From: Pholis gunnellus | Taxonomy: Eukaryota > Chordata > Actinopteri > Perciformes > Pholidae | DNA: 64,000 nucleotides | Assembly (NCBI GenBank): GCA_910591455.2 | Contig: OU342817.1 | Coordinates: 14,891,915 to 14,955,914 of the forward strand | Reading direction: 5' to 3' | Shown: piece after piece, positions 22,921-33,000 of the stretch | Layout: every line of letters begins with the position of its first letter | Numbering within the stretch: position 1 is the stretch's first letter | Notes under the pieces: model-generated | Seen by the model: the letters and a program-made list of their open reading frames with translations, nothing else | Databases searched by the model: none | Told to the model about the DNA's origin: nothing | Translations under genes and position numbers: made by a program

Positions 22921-23525
22921 GGAACACCACCACACTTTTTACTGTCTTCACAGGCACGGTCAGGATCTGGGGGTAATGGGACACCACTCTCTGAAGACTG
23001 CCTAATGGAGGAGGGGGATAGAAGGAAAAATACTGGTTCGATAATCATACAAAGCACCCATTAATATCAAGCATGAAGTAAATACACCAAAGATCATCAA
23101 CTCACCTTCAACTAAACCTAATTTCCGCATGTTGCCCATGCGCTGCTGGAGCTGTGATTCCTTGACTGTGTAAAGTTCAGGACATTTCTCCAGCAGTTTC
23201 AGCACACTGGAAGGATTGAGGCCCAAGACAAACAGAGCCGTGAGGGTTGACAGAGCATGTTGGGCATCACCTCCTCCTCTGAGTTTGGACGTGGCTTCGT
23301 GTATCTGCGCTGCCTGGGAGTCTGTGAATCCCATATCAACCAGAGAGGGGAGGGACAGCTCTGGGACTGGCTCCCTGGGTTGAGGACCGAGTTCATGGTT
23401 GTGTTGCGTTGACCGCAGAGCGTTGTGGCTGCTGGAGGAACAGAACAATCTGCAACCGATGCATAGAGGCTGGAGGAGACATCTTCCAAACTGAAGTGGA
23501 CTGAATACAGAGGAGGTGGCATTTA
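22906..23525 (-). pseudogene. Truncated mterf4 copy (part of exons 2 and 3)
   Basis: It matches 28076-28692 of the intact gene, including the intron between exons 2 and 3, so it arose by DNA duplication and not retrocopying. The exon 2 part (about 23525-23108) lacks its splice acceptor and the first codons; exon 3 is cut off by the gypsy fragment at 22906. Exon 1, the rest of exon 3 and exon 4 are missing. Small differences from the intact copy include the codons around GGGDAQHALS (GGDAAQHALS in the intact gene). It cannot encode MTERF4. Confidence 0.88.
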
Positions 23526-24313
23526 TCGTTCATAAAATCATTCAGTCATTTGTTAAAGGACATCCAGTTTTAGACAAACACGGCTTTGAGGGCAAATGGA
23601 GTTGAGTGCTTTACCACAGTATGGTCATAAAACTGAGGCTGAGTGGCTTTTATGTTATGTAATAATGCTGATGATGACATACATATTTTGTTTGTACTAT
23701 TTACTTCAACAACAATAAAAGAAGTGATTAAAAATTGTTTCAACACTGAGACACAAACTTGGAAAGCAAGGAAGTTCAGCATATTCTCATTTGGATCCAC
23801 ACAGCAGTAAAATAGTTCTTCTTCTTCTTCGTATTATTATTATCAAACACACAAGACTACAGTTGGCAGGGATGTTGAATAACCAATTTACTGAGCAGCG
23901 ACCAGGGCTGTAGCTACCATTGAGAACACAGAGGACATTGTAATTTGAGTTGAGGAGGAGTTTTGTTCTAAATTTAGACACAAATTACGCATAGTGTTTA
24001 ACAATCAGTAATCTTAAATATGATAGCTGTAGGCCAAAAATAAGATAAAATTAAGATATTTGAGTGTTTCTTCTGTGTTCTTGGGAATTTGGGGAGAGTT
24101 TTGAAACAGCATGTAGACAATATACACCAACAAACATTATATTGTAATAAATAGTATCTTTTTTTGATGGCTAGTCAAATTTAAAATGAATGCAAATGGA
24201 TTTTGACTGCCCTTGCAATTACATCTTTGTCTTTTTGGAGGGCAACTGAGAAAATGTACATCACAATCAATTCCATGAAAACAATTTGAATAACGGACAG
24301 TTTGCAGGTGTCT

Positions 24314-25270
24314 TCATGAAACTGTGGTCTGGCTGAGTCTCCTGTGCTGGTGCAGCCACTGCATTAGAGTGTCAGAGATCTCCCTGTACCTCAGCCCATA
24401 CAGGTATGGAGCGAACGCCCTGGGCAGCAACATGAAGACACACATATTGACTGTGCTGATCCACACGCGTAAATCCTGACTTATGTCTTTCTTCTGGAAC
24501 AGGTAGAGCTCCATGATGAAAACAAAGCCGGGGGCAAAGTAGAGCAGGAGAAGGACCCCGTGAGCCAGCAGTGTGACCCGGGCCCTGGAGAAGCGTCTCT
24601 GCCAGATGCCCTGGGTCCTTGTTACCATGTAGAGCCGAATGTAGCAGACAAAAATGAGAACGGCACAGATGACCGCAGTTACGAAGAAGTAGACGTGGAT
24701 CCCCCCTATGTTCTTGACCTGAATAAAGCCAAGGGAGATGAGGACCAGACACACAGCCACCCTTTCGTGCAAGTTTTCCCTCTCCACCTCCTTCATGATC
24801 ACCAGGCTGAGAGGGTACAGGGCTGCCAGCACCCACACCCCCAGCAGTATGCGGTGGGTGCGGGCAGGTGGAAGGAGGTCATGGTAACGAAGGGGCCAGC
24901 GAACCGCAGCGTAGGTGTCGACCACCATCAGGGTGACGGTGAGGATGGCACAGCTGTAGGTGATGACGGTAACGGCTGTGATCAGCTCACAGACCAGCCA
25001 GGACATCTGAGCTCTCGTGGCGTTACAGATCACCATGGTCAGGTTGAGGACGAGGAAGAGCATGTCCGCCATCAGGGTGTTGGCCATCAGCAGGTAACGT
25101 GTCTCCTGACGCAGGGCACGGGACAGGAAAATGCATGCCAGGAGAACGGGGTCGACCAGCAAGGTGGCCAGAGTGATGACTGTGGCTGGGATGGATAAAA
25201 AATCCAGGTGCCACTTCACCATGCACTCCACCCATTCCTGTGTGAGGTTTGAAATGAGCGTCGATGACAT
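24314..25270 (-). CDS. gpr148: GPR148-like class A G-protein-coupled receptor, right copy
   Basis: 318-aa single-exon receptor with the same domain plan as the left copy, start MSSTLIS and glycosylation site NLT. Eleven residues differ: four within the first seven, the pair LF/FL near residue 23, AN/VD and R/A in TM1, R/W before TM3 and L/P in the second intracellular loop. From about residue 150 to the end both proteins are identical. The DRY position reads DTY and the NPxxY position reads APYLY, as is usual for this divergent orphan family. The antisense strand is open for more than 200 codons (24560-25198), a by-product of its base composition. Confidence 0.88.
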   Translation of the reverse strand: MSSTLISNLTQEWVECMVKWHLDFLSIPATVITLATLLVDPVLLACIFLSRALRQETRYLLMANTLMADMLFLVLNLTMVICNATRAQMSWLVCELITAVTVITYSCAILTVTLMVVDTYAAVRWPLRYHDLLPPARTHRILLGVWVLAALYPLSLVIMKEVERENLHERVAVCLVLISLGFIQVKNIGGIHVYFFVTAVICAVLIFVCYIRLYMVTRTQGIWQRRFSRARVTLLAHGVLLLLYFAPGFVFIMELYLFQKKDISQDLRVWISTVNMCVFMLLPRAFAPYLYGLRYREISDTLMQWLHQHRRLSQTTVS

Positions 25271-26367
25271 AATTTTGTCTTTTTGTCTTTTCAGCTATGG
25301 AGGCACAGATGCTCTGACTGAGGAGTGTTTAACGGTGTGTTGACTACTTCCTCCAGCAGCTTCCTGTTAATGAAAAGACCATGAATTTAAGTCAACAGAG
25401 TGGACCACCTTCAAAATGCAAGCATGTAAATGCATCCAAATAAGCAGTAAGGTGTATAGAGACTATTTCATATACATATTTTAGATTCAGGATCTCAGGA
25501 TCGCAGGCTGGGCAAACATGTAGTGCTCTTCTTGGTTATGTATAGTCCAAAGGACTAGATAAATGAGGCCAAAAATTCAAATATATATACAGTGATGGTC
25601 TGTACCCCTCGAGTGTTATGTTCCAAATGAAAATAAATGCTAATTAAGTTGTAAATAATGAACTCAATGTAACATAAAACATTACAAAATGTACATTTAA
25701 CTTTTTTTATTTTTATTACAAATGGATGAAACAATCTTTTAGGGAATTTTATTACATACATTTCCCTACACTTTCAGATGGGGCATCAGAATTAAATATA
25801 GTTTTTCTTTCTATACAAACCTGATAGTTATGCTCCTGCCACCCCACTAAATGCTTACAAATACTCTCAACACTTGAGACAAAAACATAAAATCAGTTGG
25901 TTCTGTTCAAACTTTGCGTAGACACACCTATTGACAAATTATTGATTGGTCAAAGGTACATTTTCTTACCTTATGTCCAGAACAGAAAAAACCTCTGTGT
26001 TGCACGTCCATTAGGCTTTGCACTTCTAAAAATCAATGGACGTCTTGTTCGACCCGTCTCACCCACTGGCCTTATCAGATGTCCTCTTTGTTGACTCATA
26101 CAGATAATATAGGGATGGAGAAAGCTACAGCCACTTGGCAGTCACATAGTAACAGGGAGGGGCTATCATCCTACCAGCTATTCCTCATGTTGCCACTTCA
26201 TCAGCGTTTCCTACCCACTAGTTGTATTTTTTGTTTTTTATCTCATTGAAAGCCAAAGATTAAATTGATAAGATTCACATTTTCTGTGAAATTGCTTAAA
26301 CTTGTGGGGTCACAAACTTATTTTGACCGTGGAAAGACTATATGGGAGAAAATGTTCACGCCTCACA

Positions 26368-26700
26368 GTTGTAACTCATCAGAGTCCTCATCAATCAGCC
26401 TCACACCGACATCATTACATCTTGATCACGGATATCAACTTCAAACCGGAGGGTTCACTCAGTCCAATCTGCTAGTAGCATGAGTACAAAAGAGAACAAG
26501 CGCTGGGTAACAGCGACAGCGACATTGTTTCCATGTGTGTTTTAGATAAGCATTTTCTATAGCACTGACAAACTTGAGTTCAACAAACAGATAAAAGGAA
26601 ACATTTTATTGGTTCATTTATCACCATCGGATATGTAATTTTCTCTTATCGTGCGACTTCCTCTTTGAACAAGTTCTCTCAGTCCTCCCACAAGGCTCTG
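26368..26700. other. Spacer between mterf4 and gpr148 (right unit only)
   Basis: Non-coding. It should contain the mterf4 3' UTR (minus strand from 26700 leftwards). This segment is missing from the left unit, where the gypsy fragment replaces it. Confidence 0.6.
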
Positions 26701-29035
26701 TCATTTTTTTCTCCTTTTACTGTATCCACCTTTCCCTCCAGTCTCCTCATCCTCCTCTACATCATCATCATCATCATCATCACCACTATCAGCTTCAATG
26801 CTGCCATGCTGCCGCTCTTCTTCCCGCCATTCTCTTGCCAGCAGTCTACTAAATACTTCATACTCCTCTGCTGGCGCATTGGCAACATGTGCGAGGAAGG
26901 CGTCCTGGTCAACGCTGAGGATGACGTCCAGTTTGGGGTTGAGGATGACCGTCTGGCCTTTCTTGTCTGGGGTTTGATACAGGCCCCTGCGCTCCAGAAA
27001 ACAGTGTCGACAGCGCACCTCATCCAGAGTGAAACGAAACAGCCTGGACTTCACCATCTCCGCCTGTTTGACACCCATCCGGAAGTAGACGTACTGTGGA
27101 GAGAAGAGTCGGTACATGCTGTCATCGCTTTGGAACGACAAAAAAAAAAAAAGCACCAAAAGATAACCTCGAATAATAATATATAATACTAGTTGTTGTA
27201 CAGATACAATGTATTTAGTAAGTGGAGTAGCAAGTAACCCAACAGACATATGGCTACATGGCATATGTCAGATTATTAGTGTCTTAATGTTCTGTTCCCA
27301 GTTCATGTATGGCCACCAGAGGGAGTACTATACCAGGAAGTGTTCACACTAACAAAAAAAGTCAGTATGGATACTAAAAATGCTTGATTTTTGAGTGTGC
27401 TGTTGATTGACACCATTGTCCCACATGAAAGGAAATGGATTTGCTGCTCACATCTGGGGGAAAAAAGGGCAATCAAATTGTGGATGGCAATGAAACAGGT
27501 CTTGTATCATTTCCTGTTAGAGCAAAACAATAAAGTATGTTGATTTCTTGTACGCCAAGTGGAAAAGTAAATACTGCGTATTGCATTGTGTTGTAGAAAC
27601 AAAGGCTGTGTGAACAGCAAGAGGCTTATCTTTTACTACTGTGACCCCTGATGTGATGTTTGGTTAAGCTTTGAGGAAGTCAATAAATCCACCGTCTACC
27701 ATAAGAACAGCACTTTACCGTGGGAGCTGTTGCTTATTTCTTTACCGTGGGAGCTGTTGCTTATTTCTAAGACTAATGATTTCAGGCCAATTTTTAGGCC
27801 TACAATTAATGACTATTTCAGATTTTGATTCAGCGTACCATCATTTATTCAATCAAATGTCAGAAAATTGTTTAAAATAAGGCCCATCTGTCCATGTAAA
27901 GTCTTCAAATGTCTTGTTTTGTCCAGTACAAAACCCAAAGATCTAGAGCCGAGGAGCTGGAATCAGTGAATGACCGAAAATGCAAACCTGAAACTTGTAC
28001 TCCAGCTGACCCATGTTTTCCAAGACTACGGCCGGACTTTCTCTGAGGATGTCTGTGACCTGCTGAACGGTAAACTGGCACTTCTCTCTGAGGAACACCA
28101 CCACACTTTTTACTGTCTTCACAGGCACGGTCAGGATCTGGGGGTAATGGGACACCACTCTCTGAAGACTGCCTAATGGAGGAGGGGGATAGAAGGAAAA
28201 ATACTGGTTCGATAATCATACAAAGCGCCATTAATATCAAGCATGAAGTAAATACACCAAAGATCATCAACTCACCTTCAACTAAACCTAATTTCCGCAT
28301 GTTGCCCATGCGCTGCTGGAGCTGTGATTCCTTGACTGTGTAAAGTTCAGGACATTTCTCCAGCAGTTTCAGCACACTGGAAGGATTGAGGCCCAAGACA
28401 AACAGAGCCGTGAGGGTTGACAGAGCATGTTGGGCAGCATCTCCTCCTCTGAGTTTGGACGTGGCTTCGTGTATCTGCGCTGCCTGGGAGTCTGTGAATC
28501 CCATATCAACCAGAGAGGGGAGGGACAGCTCTGGGACTGGCTCCCTGGGTTGAGGACCGAGTTCATGATTGTGTTGCGTTGACCGCAGAGCGTTGTGGCT
28601 GCTGGAGGAACATAACAATCTGCACCCGATGCATAGAGGCTGGAGGAGACATCTTCCAAACTGAAGTGGACTGAATACAGAGGTGGCATTTAACCCGGTC
28701 CACCGAAGAACCTGTGGAAAATAAATCGTCGATATATAATATGTTGCTGAATGATGGTTTACCAGTCAGGACAGGACAACGGCCGCTGTTATGGCCGTGG
28801 GGCAATCACACAAGTGGAGTTTAGTAGATGAGCTAAGATGTTGTTAGCATAAGTTAGCATACATGAAGGTTACAGCGGACGTATGAGGGCTGAGTCGTTT
28901 CTTCGACATTTGTTTTAAGTATGTGGGTCATGCATTTTACGATATAATAACTTTGTTTTACGTTGGACAAATATTAATAGTGTAATGTTTTAAAAAATTG
29001 TGATTCACCTGACGTGCAGCAACTCGGGTACCCAT
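26701..29035 (-). CDS. mterf4: Mitochondrial transcription termination factor 4 (4 exons)
   Basis: Exons on the minus strand: 29035-29009, 28711-28276, 28172-27988 and 27093-26701, all GT-AG and in phase, 346 aa (human 381). The first exon encodes only nine residues, MGTRVAARQ, joining VLRWTG. The product has a basic, amphipathic N-terminus typical of a mitochondrial presequence and aligns with the human start. mTERF helical repeats follow (VDMGFTDSQAAQIHE, LGLNPSSVLKLLEKCPEL, FTVQQVTDILRESPAVV, LGQLEYKFQ-like GQLEYKFQ). The last exon has the family hallmark ERRGLYQTPDKKGQT and ends in an acidic tail whose D-run comes from an ATC/GAT repeat. MTERF4 binds 16S rRNA, recruits the methyltransferase NSUN4 and is needed for mitochondrial large-subunit assembly. 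A broken partial copy lies at 22906-23525. Confidence 0.94.
27714..27767. repeat. Two perfect tandem copies of a 27-bp unit
   Basis: A 27-bp unit beginning tttaccgtgggagctg occurs twice, 27714-27740 and 27741-27767, without a mismatch, inside mterf4 intron 3. Confidence 0.95.
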
Positions 29036-30041
29036 GCTTGTCCGTCGGACATATACTTCCGTCGTTCAGCCTCCTTAGAGGATAAAGGTTCCGCTATGTT
29101 CTGTGTACTGATGGGTTTACGAAAGAGACGAGATTTATACACAAGCAAGGTGGACTATTACTGATTAAGTATTTTAACCGTAACTTAAGTTTACGTACAA
29201 CATTTGCAATACTAGGTTTCTCAGTAGATTTCTGAAAAATGAAATCCAATTAGAGCTTTTATTTTGGATATCTGCAGTTGGAATCAGTCACACGAGCAGC
29301 AGCTGCTAAAAGTATCCGACACATGTTAGAATCTGCAATTTGAATTTTTTTATTGCACTTACATTCAATGATTTACTGTGAGAATATAAAATTCAAAAAC
29401 ATTTACAATGTTTGACAAACTTTCTACAGTTCTGATCAACATGCAATTCCTCAACAAAGAAACAAGCACTCGTGTGTGGTCAAATATTTATTTATGTATA
29501 AAAATAAATAGATAAAATATTGTAAATATACTTACAATTTTTAATTAAAAACACTCAAGATTAAAATCATGAAGACAAAATAGAAAAGCCGGTTTGATAA
29601 AACAGTTCCCTTCAACTTCAATCAAACTAAATTCTCTGAAGTAAACAACTCACGGTTGTGGTCACTTCTGGTTTTGGTGGCAAAGCTGGATCCCTGTTAC
29701 AATTACTATGAATTTAATGCTTCAAATTTGACATAAGTCCAAAGAATAAATATAATACATATAATACATAATCTAAAAAGGAAATCATGATGAAGCTTTT
29801 GCTTTGTGTTGCATTTGGCAATTACAAATATGTAAATGCTATTCATCACTCTTGGTGGCAAGCTGTGTAAACTCCATGAAGGAAAAAGGTCCATTTGTGT
29901 GTGAGAGTACTGGTTAGACGGTAGTGTTTGATTATGGCCTTGGACTAAGACAAGCTTACTTTTTCTTACTTTGCACTTAATGTCCCTTTTGTTCTGCTGC
30001 ACACTGAATGTTGGACGAATGGCTGGGCACAAATTCACTCT
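29036..30041. other. mterf4 promoter side and pask 3' UTR
   Basis: About 1 kb between the two genes. An ETS-type site (minus-strand ACGGAAGTATA, near 29052-29062) lies a few bases upstream of the mterf4 ATG, as is common for mitochondrial-function genes. pask should end in the right part; a minus-strand AATAAA lies near 29488-29493 and another near 29342. I see no coding exon. Confidence 0.5.
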
Positions 30042-33000
30042 TTAATCTTCATGGAGGTACTTCTGAAGCTCCGTTTCTAGGGCCACCATTGACAACCTGT
30101 CATCTTCATCCTCCTCCTCATCATCAGGAAGAGTCTCGTCGTGTTCATCTGGGAACAAGCCATGCGTGATGAACACTTTAGGAATGGGCTCCAGGTGCTC
30201 TGGTGAGTCTGTGAAAAGATGAGAGGGTCCTGAGTACGTCAGCTGTGACCGACTTTAATGTGAAAAACTGAGACAACAGATCGTACAGATTCTCTACGGC
30301 AACGTCTATGCAACGAAACAGTGTGACATCACAAAACTAATGACGTGTGCATTCTTGAACCTCTAAAATGAAACAAAACAAGCCGGGCCAGGAGCTATTT
30401 CCTACTACTTTAAAGTTTGATCGTATAGGTTTTTAAAGTCCAGTTCAAAAACATTAAGATTAAAGCCAAAAGCAGTTGTCAAGACAAAGCTTACTCAATT
30501 AGTTTAGAGGAGTTAGCAGCTTAGCAGCTTGTTAAAGCAAGGTGGGAAAATAAGTTAAGTAAATCTATCTCTTTACATCCAAATTAAGATGGTAAATTTA
30601 CAAATATTGCAAAATGTAGAAAGAAAGTGATATTTAAGCCCTATAATATCTGAAGTGAACATTGTCAGTCTAGGTCTGGTGTGAAACAGTACTCACAGTA
30701 GCTCTGATTGGCAGGGACCACCTCTGTCCAGCTGTACTCTGCCAGTGAAATGGGCTGGCTGATCCAGGACTGCAGCAGCAGCTGGTCCAGAGTCATTCTC
30801 TGAGCGGGATCAGGTTGCAGCAGCTCACGTAACACACCATGCAGGTCTGAGAGGGTGCATGGAGACATTTCAGCACAGAATAAAAATGTTTGTAGACACT
30901 GAAAGGCTCATGTTTTTAGGACGACGTATTAGGGCCATTGTAGTGGTGCAAAACCCTGCTGACAAAAATAGTTTTGTTTTTTCTTTTTGTCAAGGAACCA
31001 GATTGTTTAACTTTGTGAGGTCCTATCGACCTCATCACACCACAGATGCCTCCGTTAAACACTGCGGTGAATGCAAAATATATTTTATTGTAGCAGACTC
31101 TCTATTCTCATCCACTTATCTTATTCTAGACATCGCTCTCCACAGCAAACTCTAAGGACATAATTCACCATAATCTGTGGTTCAACACAAGCAGTTATGT
31201 CATGTGCCTTTTCTGTGTTGTTTTCCCTTCACACTGACAGTTATCCTTTAAAAGTGTCCGTGTGTAACTACAGAAACAGTGTGTTCGCAGTAACGTGTCA
31301 TTCAGCTGTGCTGAATTAAAAGACACTTTTGTGTAGTCAAAAATACAAGTTGTTCTTCTCTACTTTCCTGTGACTTCTACAATATTAGTATTTATTTATG
31401 TTCAGAAAAGAACATGAATATAAATTCATGAGAAAGAAGTCTAAAAAAAATTTTTTTTTTACTTCTTTCTCATACTTTATAATCTCGCAAGAGTTTTATC
31501 TCATAAATTGCTTCCTTCCTCATTATTATAATTGGTTGACCTGCGGTGGCCCTAATACGCTGTTGTAAAGTTTTGTATGTGACAGTCAGAGAGCAGCAGT
31601 ATACCTGGAGAGATGGGGAACGGGGGCTTCAGTTTGGCATTCAGGATCTCCTCGACGCCACAGAAAGGGTTCTCACCGAACAGCAGCGTGTAGAGCAACA
31701 CACCAAGAGACCACATCTCCAGCTCTGGACCCTCATAGCTACAACCAAACGACGACACAAAAAACTATTTGAAACAAGCTTGTAATTGGCAACATGGAAA
31801 ACATGGCAGCATTGTATTCCCCAGTAAATGTAGTGTCTGTGTACGGCTTTGTTGCTTTACAATTGGTATATCCTTAAAGCTCCATGTAGTTTAATTGTAC
31901 ATCGTAAAAGGTTAATGAGTCATTAAAGTCATGCAGGACTAGAAAACAGTGCTCTGACCTAGATTCTGTTTTAATGCTTTAAGAGAACTGTGTAATCAAA
32001 AGGACACCTATTCCCCTTTTAAACTAAACCATCTGAAAAGAAGAAGGAACCGATATGAAATGTCCTATTTGTTGGAACAAATGTCACTTGTCGTTCTCGG
32101 GCATTGTGTACATACGGAGTTCCCTGAAGCACCTCCGGGGAGCAGTACTCCAGTGTGCCACAGAAAGTGTAAAAGAGCTTCCTGGGAGCCATCATGGCAG
32201 CAGAGCCAAAGTCTATCAGTCGCATGTGGAAACATTTGTCAATGATGATGTTCTCATCTTTTATGTCCCTGTGAAGGATGTTTTTAGTCCTCAAATAGAA
32301 GACAGCGGCCACCAGCTGGGGAAGAGACAGAACCTCCAGTTTAGACCAATGAATGCTTCTCATGTCAGAGCCCATGCTCCTGCCATACGTATTTTCTTGC
32401 CCGTGGACGTACCTGTCTAAAGATGTAGCTGGCCAGGGGCTCATCCAGCCTTGGCTGCATGTCTATGAACTCAAAAAGGTCTAAGCCATCTCCATGTTTC
32501 TCCATCACCATCTGGAAGTAACTGCCATTCTCAAACACCTCCAGCACCTAGTGGCACACACACACATATAGCATAGCAAATAAAGTTTTTTTTACAACCT
32601 TGTGTGTTAAAGGCTTAAAGCTCAGTTACCTTGACTATGTTGTGGTGCTGTACTCGCGTCAGTATGGCAATCTCCTGGCTGACTGGTCCCAGCATGGGAT
32701 CATCTACCCAGCAGTCCCTTATAATCCTGGCCTTGCTAATGAACTTCACTATCACCTGCGAATTAAAACAAAGCTTATGATCCATCTTGGTTTACTATGA
32801 AATCGATGACATTGATATCAATATTTCTACACAGATGAAAAATGGTATACGTTTCGTCATCAACGGAAATATTTTCTTACATCTGTTCCATCAGAGCGCC
32901 TTACTGCTTTCCAGACAAAACCAAAGGCTCCTTTACCGACAGCCTTCAGAGGCTGGTACTCTTCTTCAAACTGCCCGTCACAGGCTCGAGACTGCTCTAG

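Larger units (their letters stand above)
18457..23525. repeat. Left unit of a gpr148-mterf4 tandem duplication
   Basis: Homology with the right unit begins near 18457 (catttgttaatggacatcc against catttgttaaaggacatcc at 23548) and runs to about 21252. It is interrupted by a Ty3/gypsy fragment, then resumes from about 22906 to 23525. The left unit ends inside mterf4 exon 2 and is followed almost immediately by the start of the right unit. Small substitutions and indels separate the units (for example a GATGAT expansion at 18571-18606), but a block of roughly 690 bp around the 3' half of gpr148 shows no difference by eye. Confidence 0.9.
23543..28692. repeat. Right unit of the gpr148-mterf4 tandem duplication
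   Basis: This unit carries gpr148 and mterf4 exons 2-4. Its portion 23543-26367 matches 18457-21252, and 28076-28692 matches 22906-23525. The 26368-28076 part has no partner in the left unit. The intact first exon of mterf4 lies outside the unit to the right, which suggests the right unit is the ancestral locus. Confidence 0.88.

Noticed and set aside
24560..25198. 212-codon plus-strand frame (and the matching 19465-19776 and 19786-20157 frames)
   Set aside because: Antisense to the GPR148-like genes; composition-driven, no protein family.
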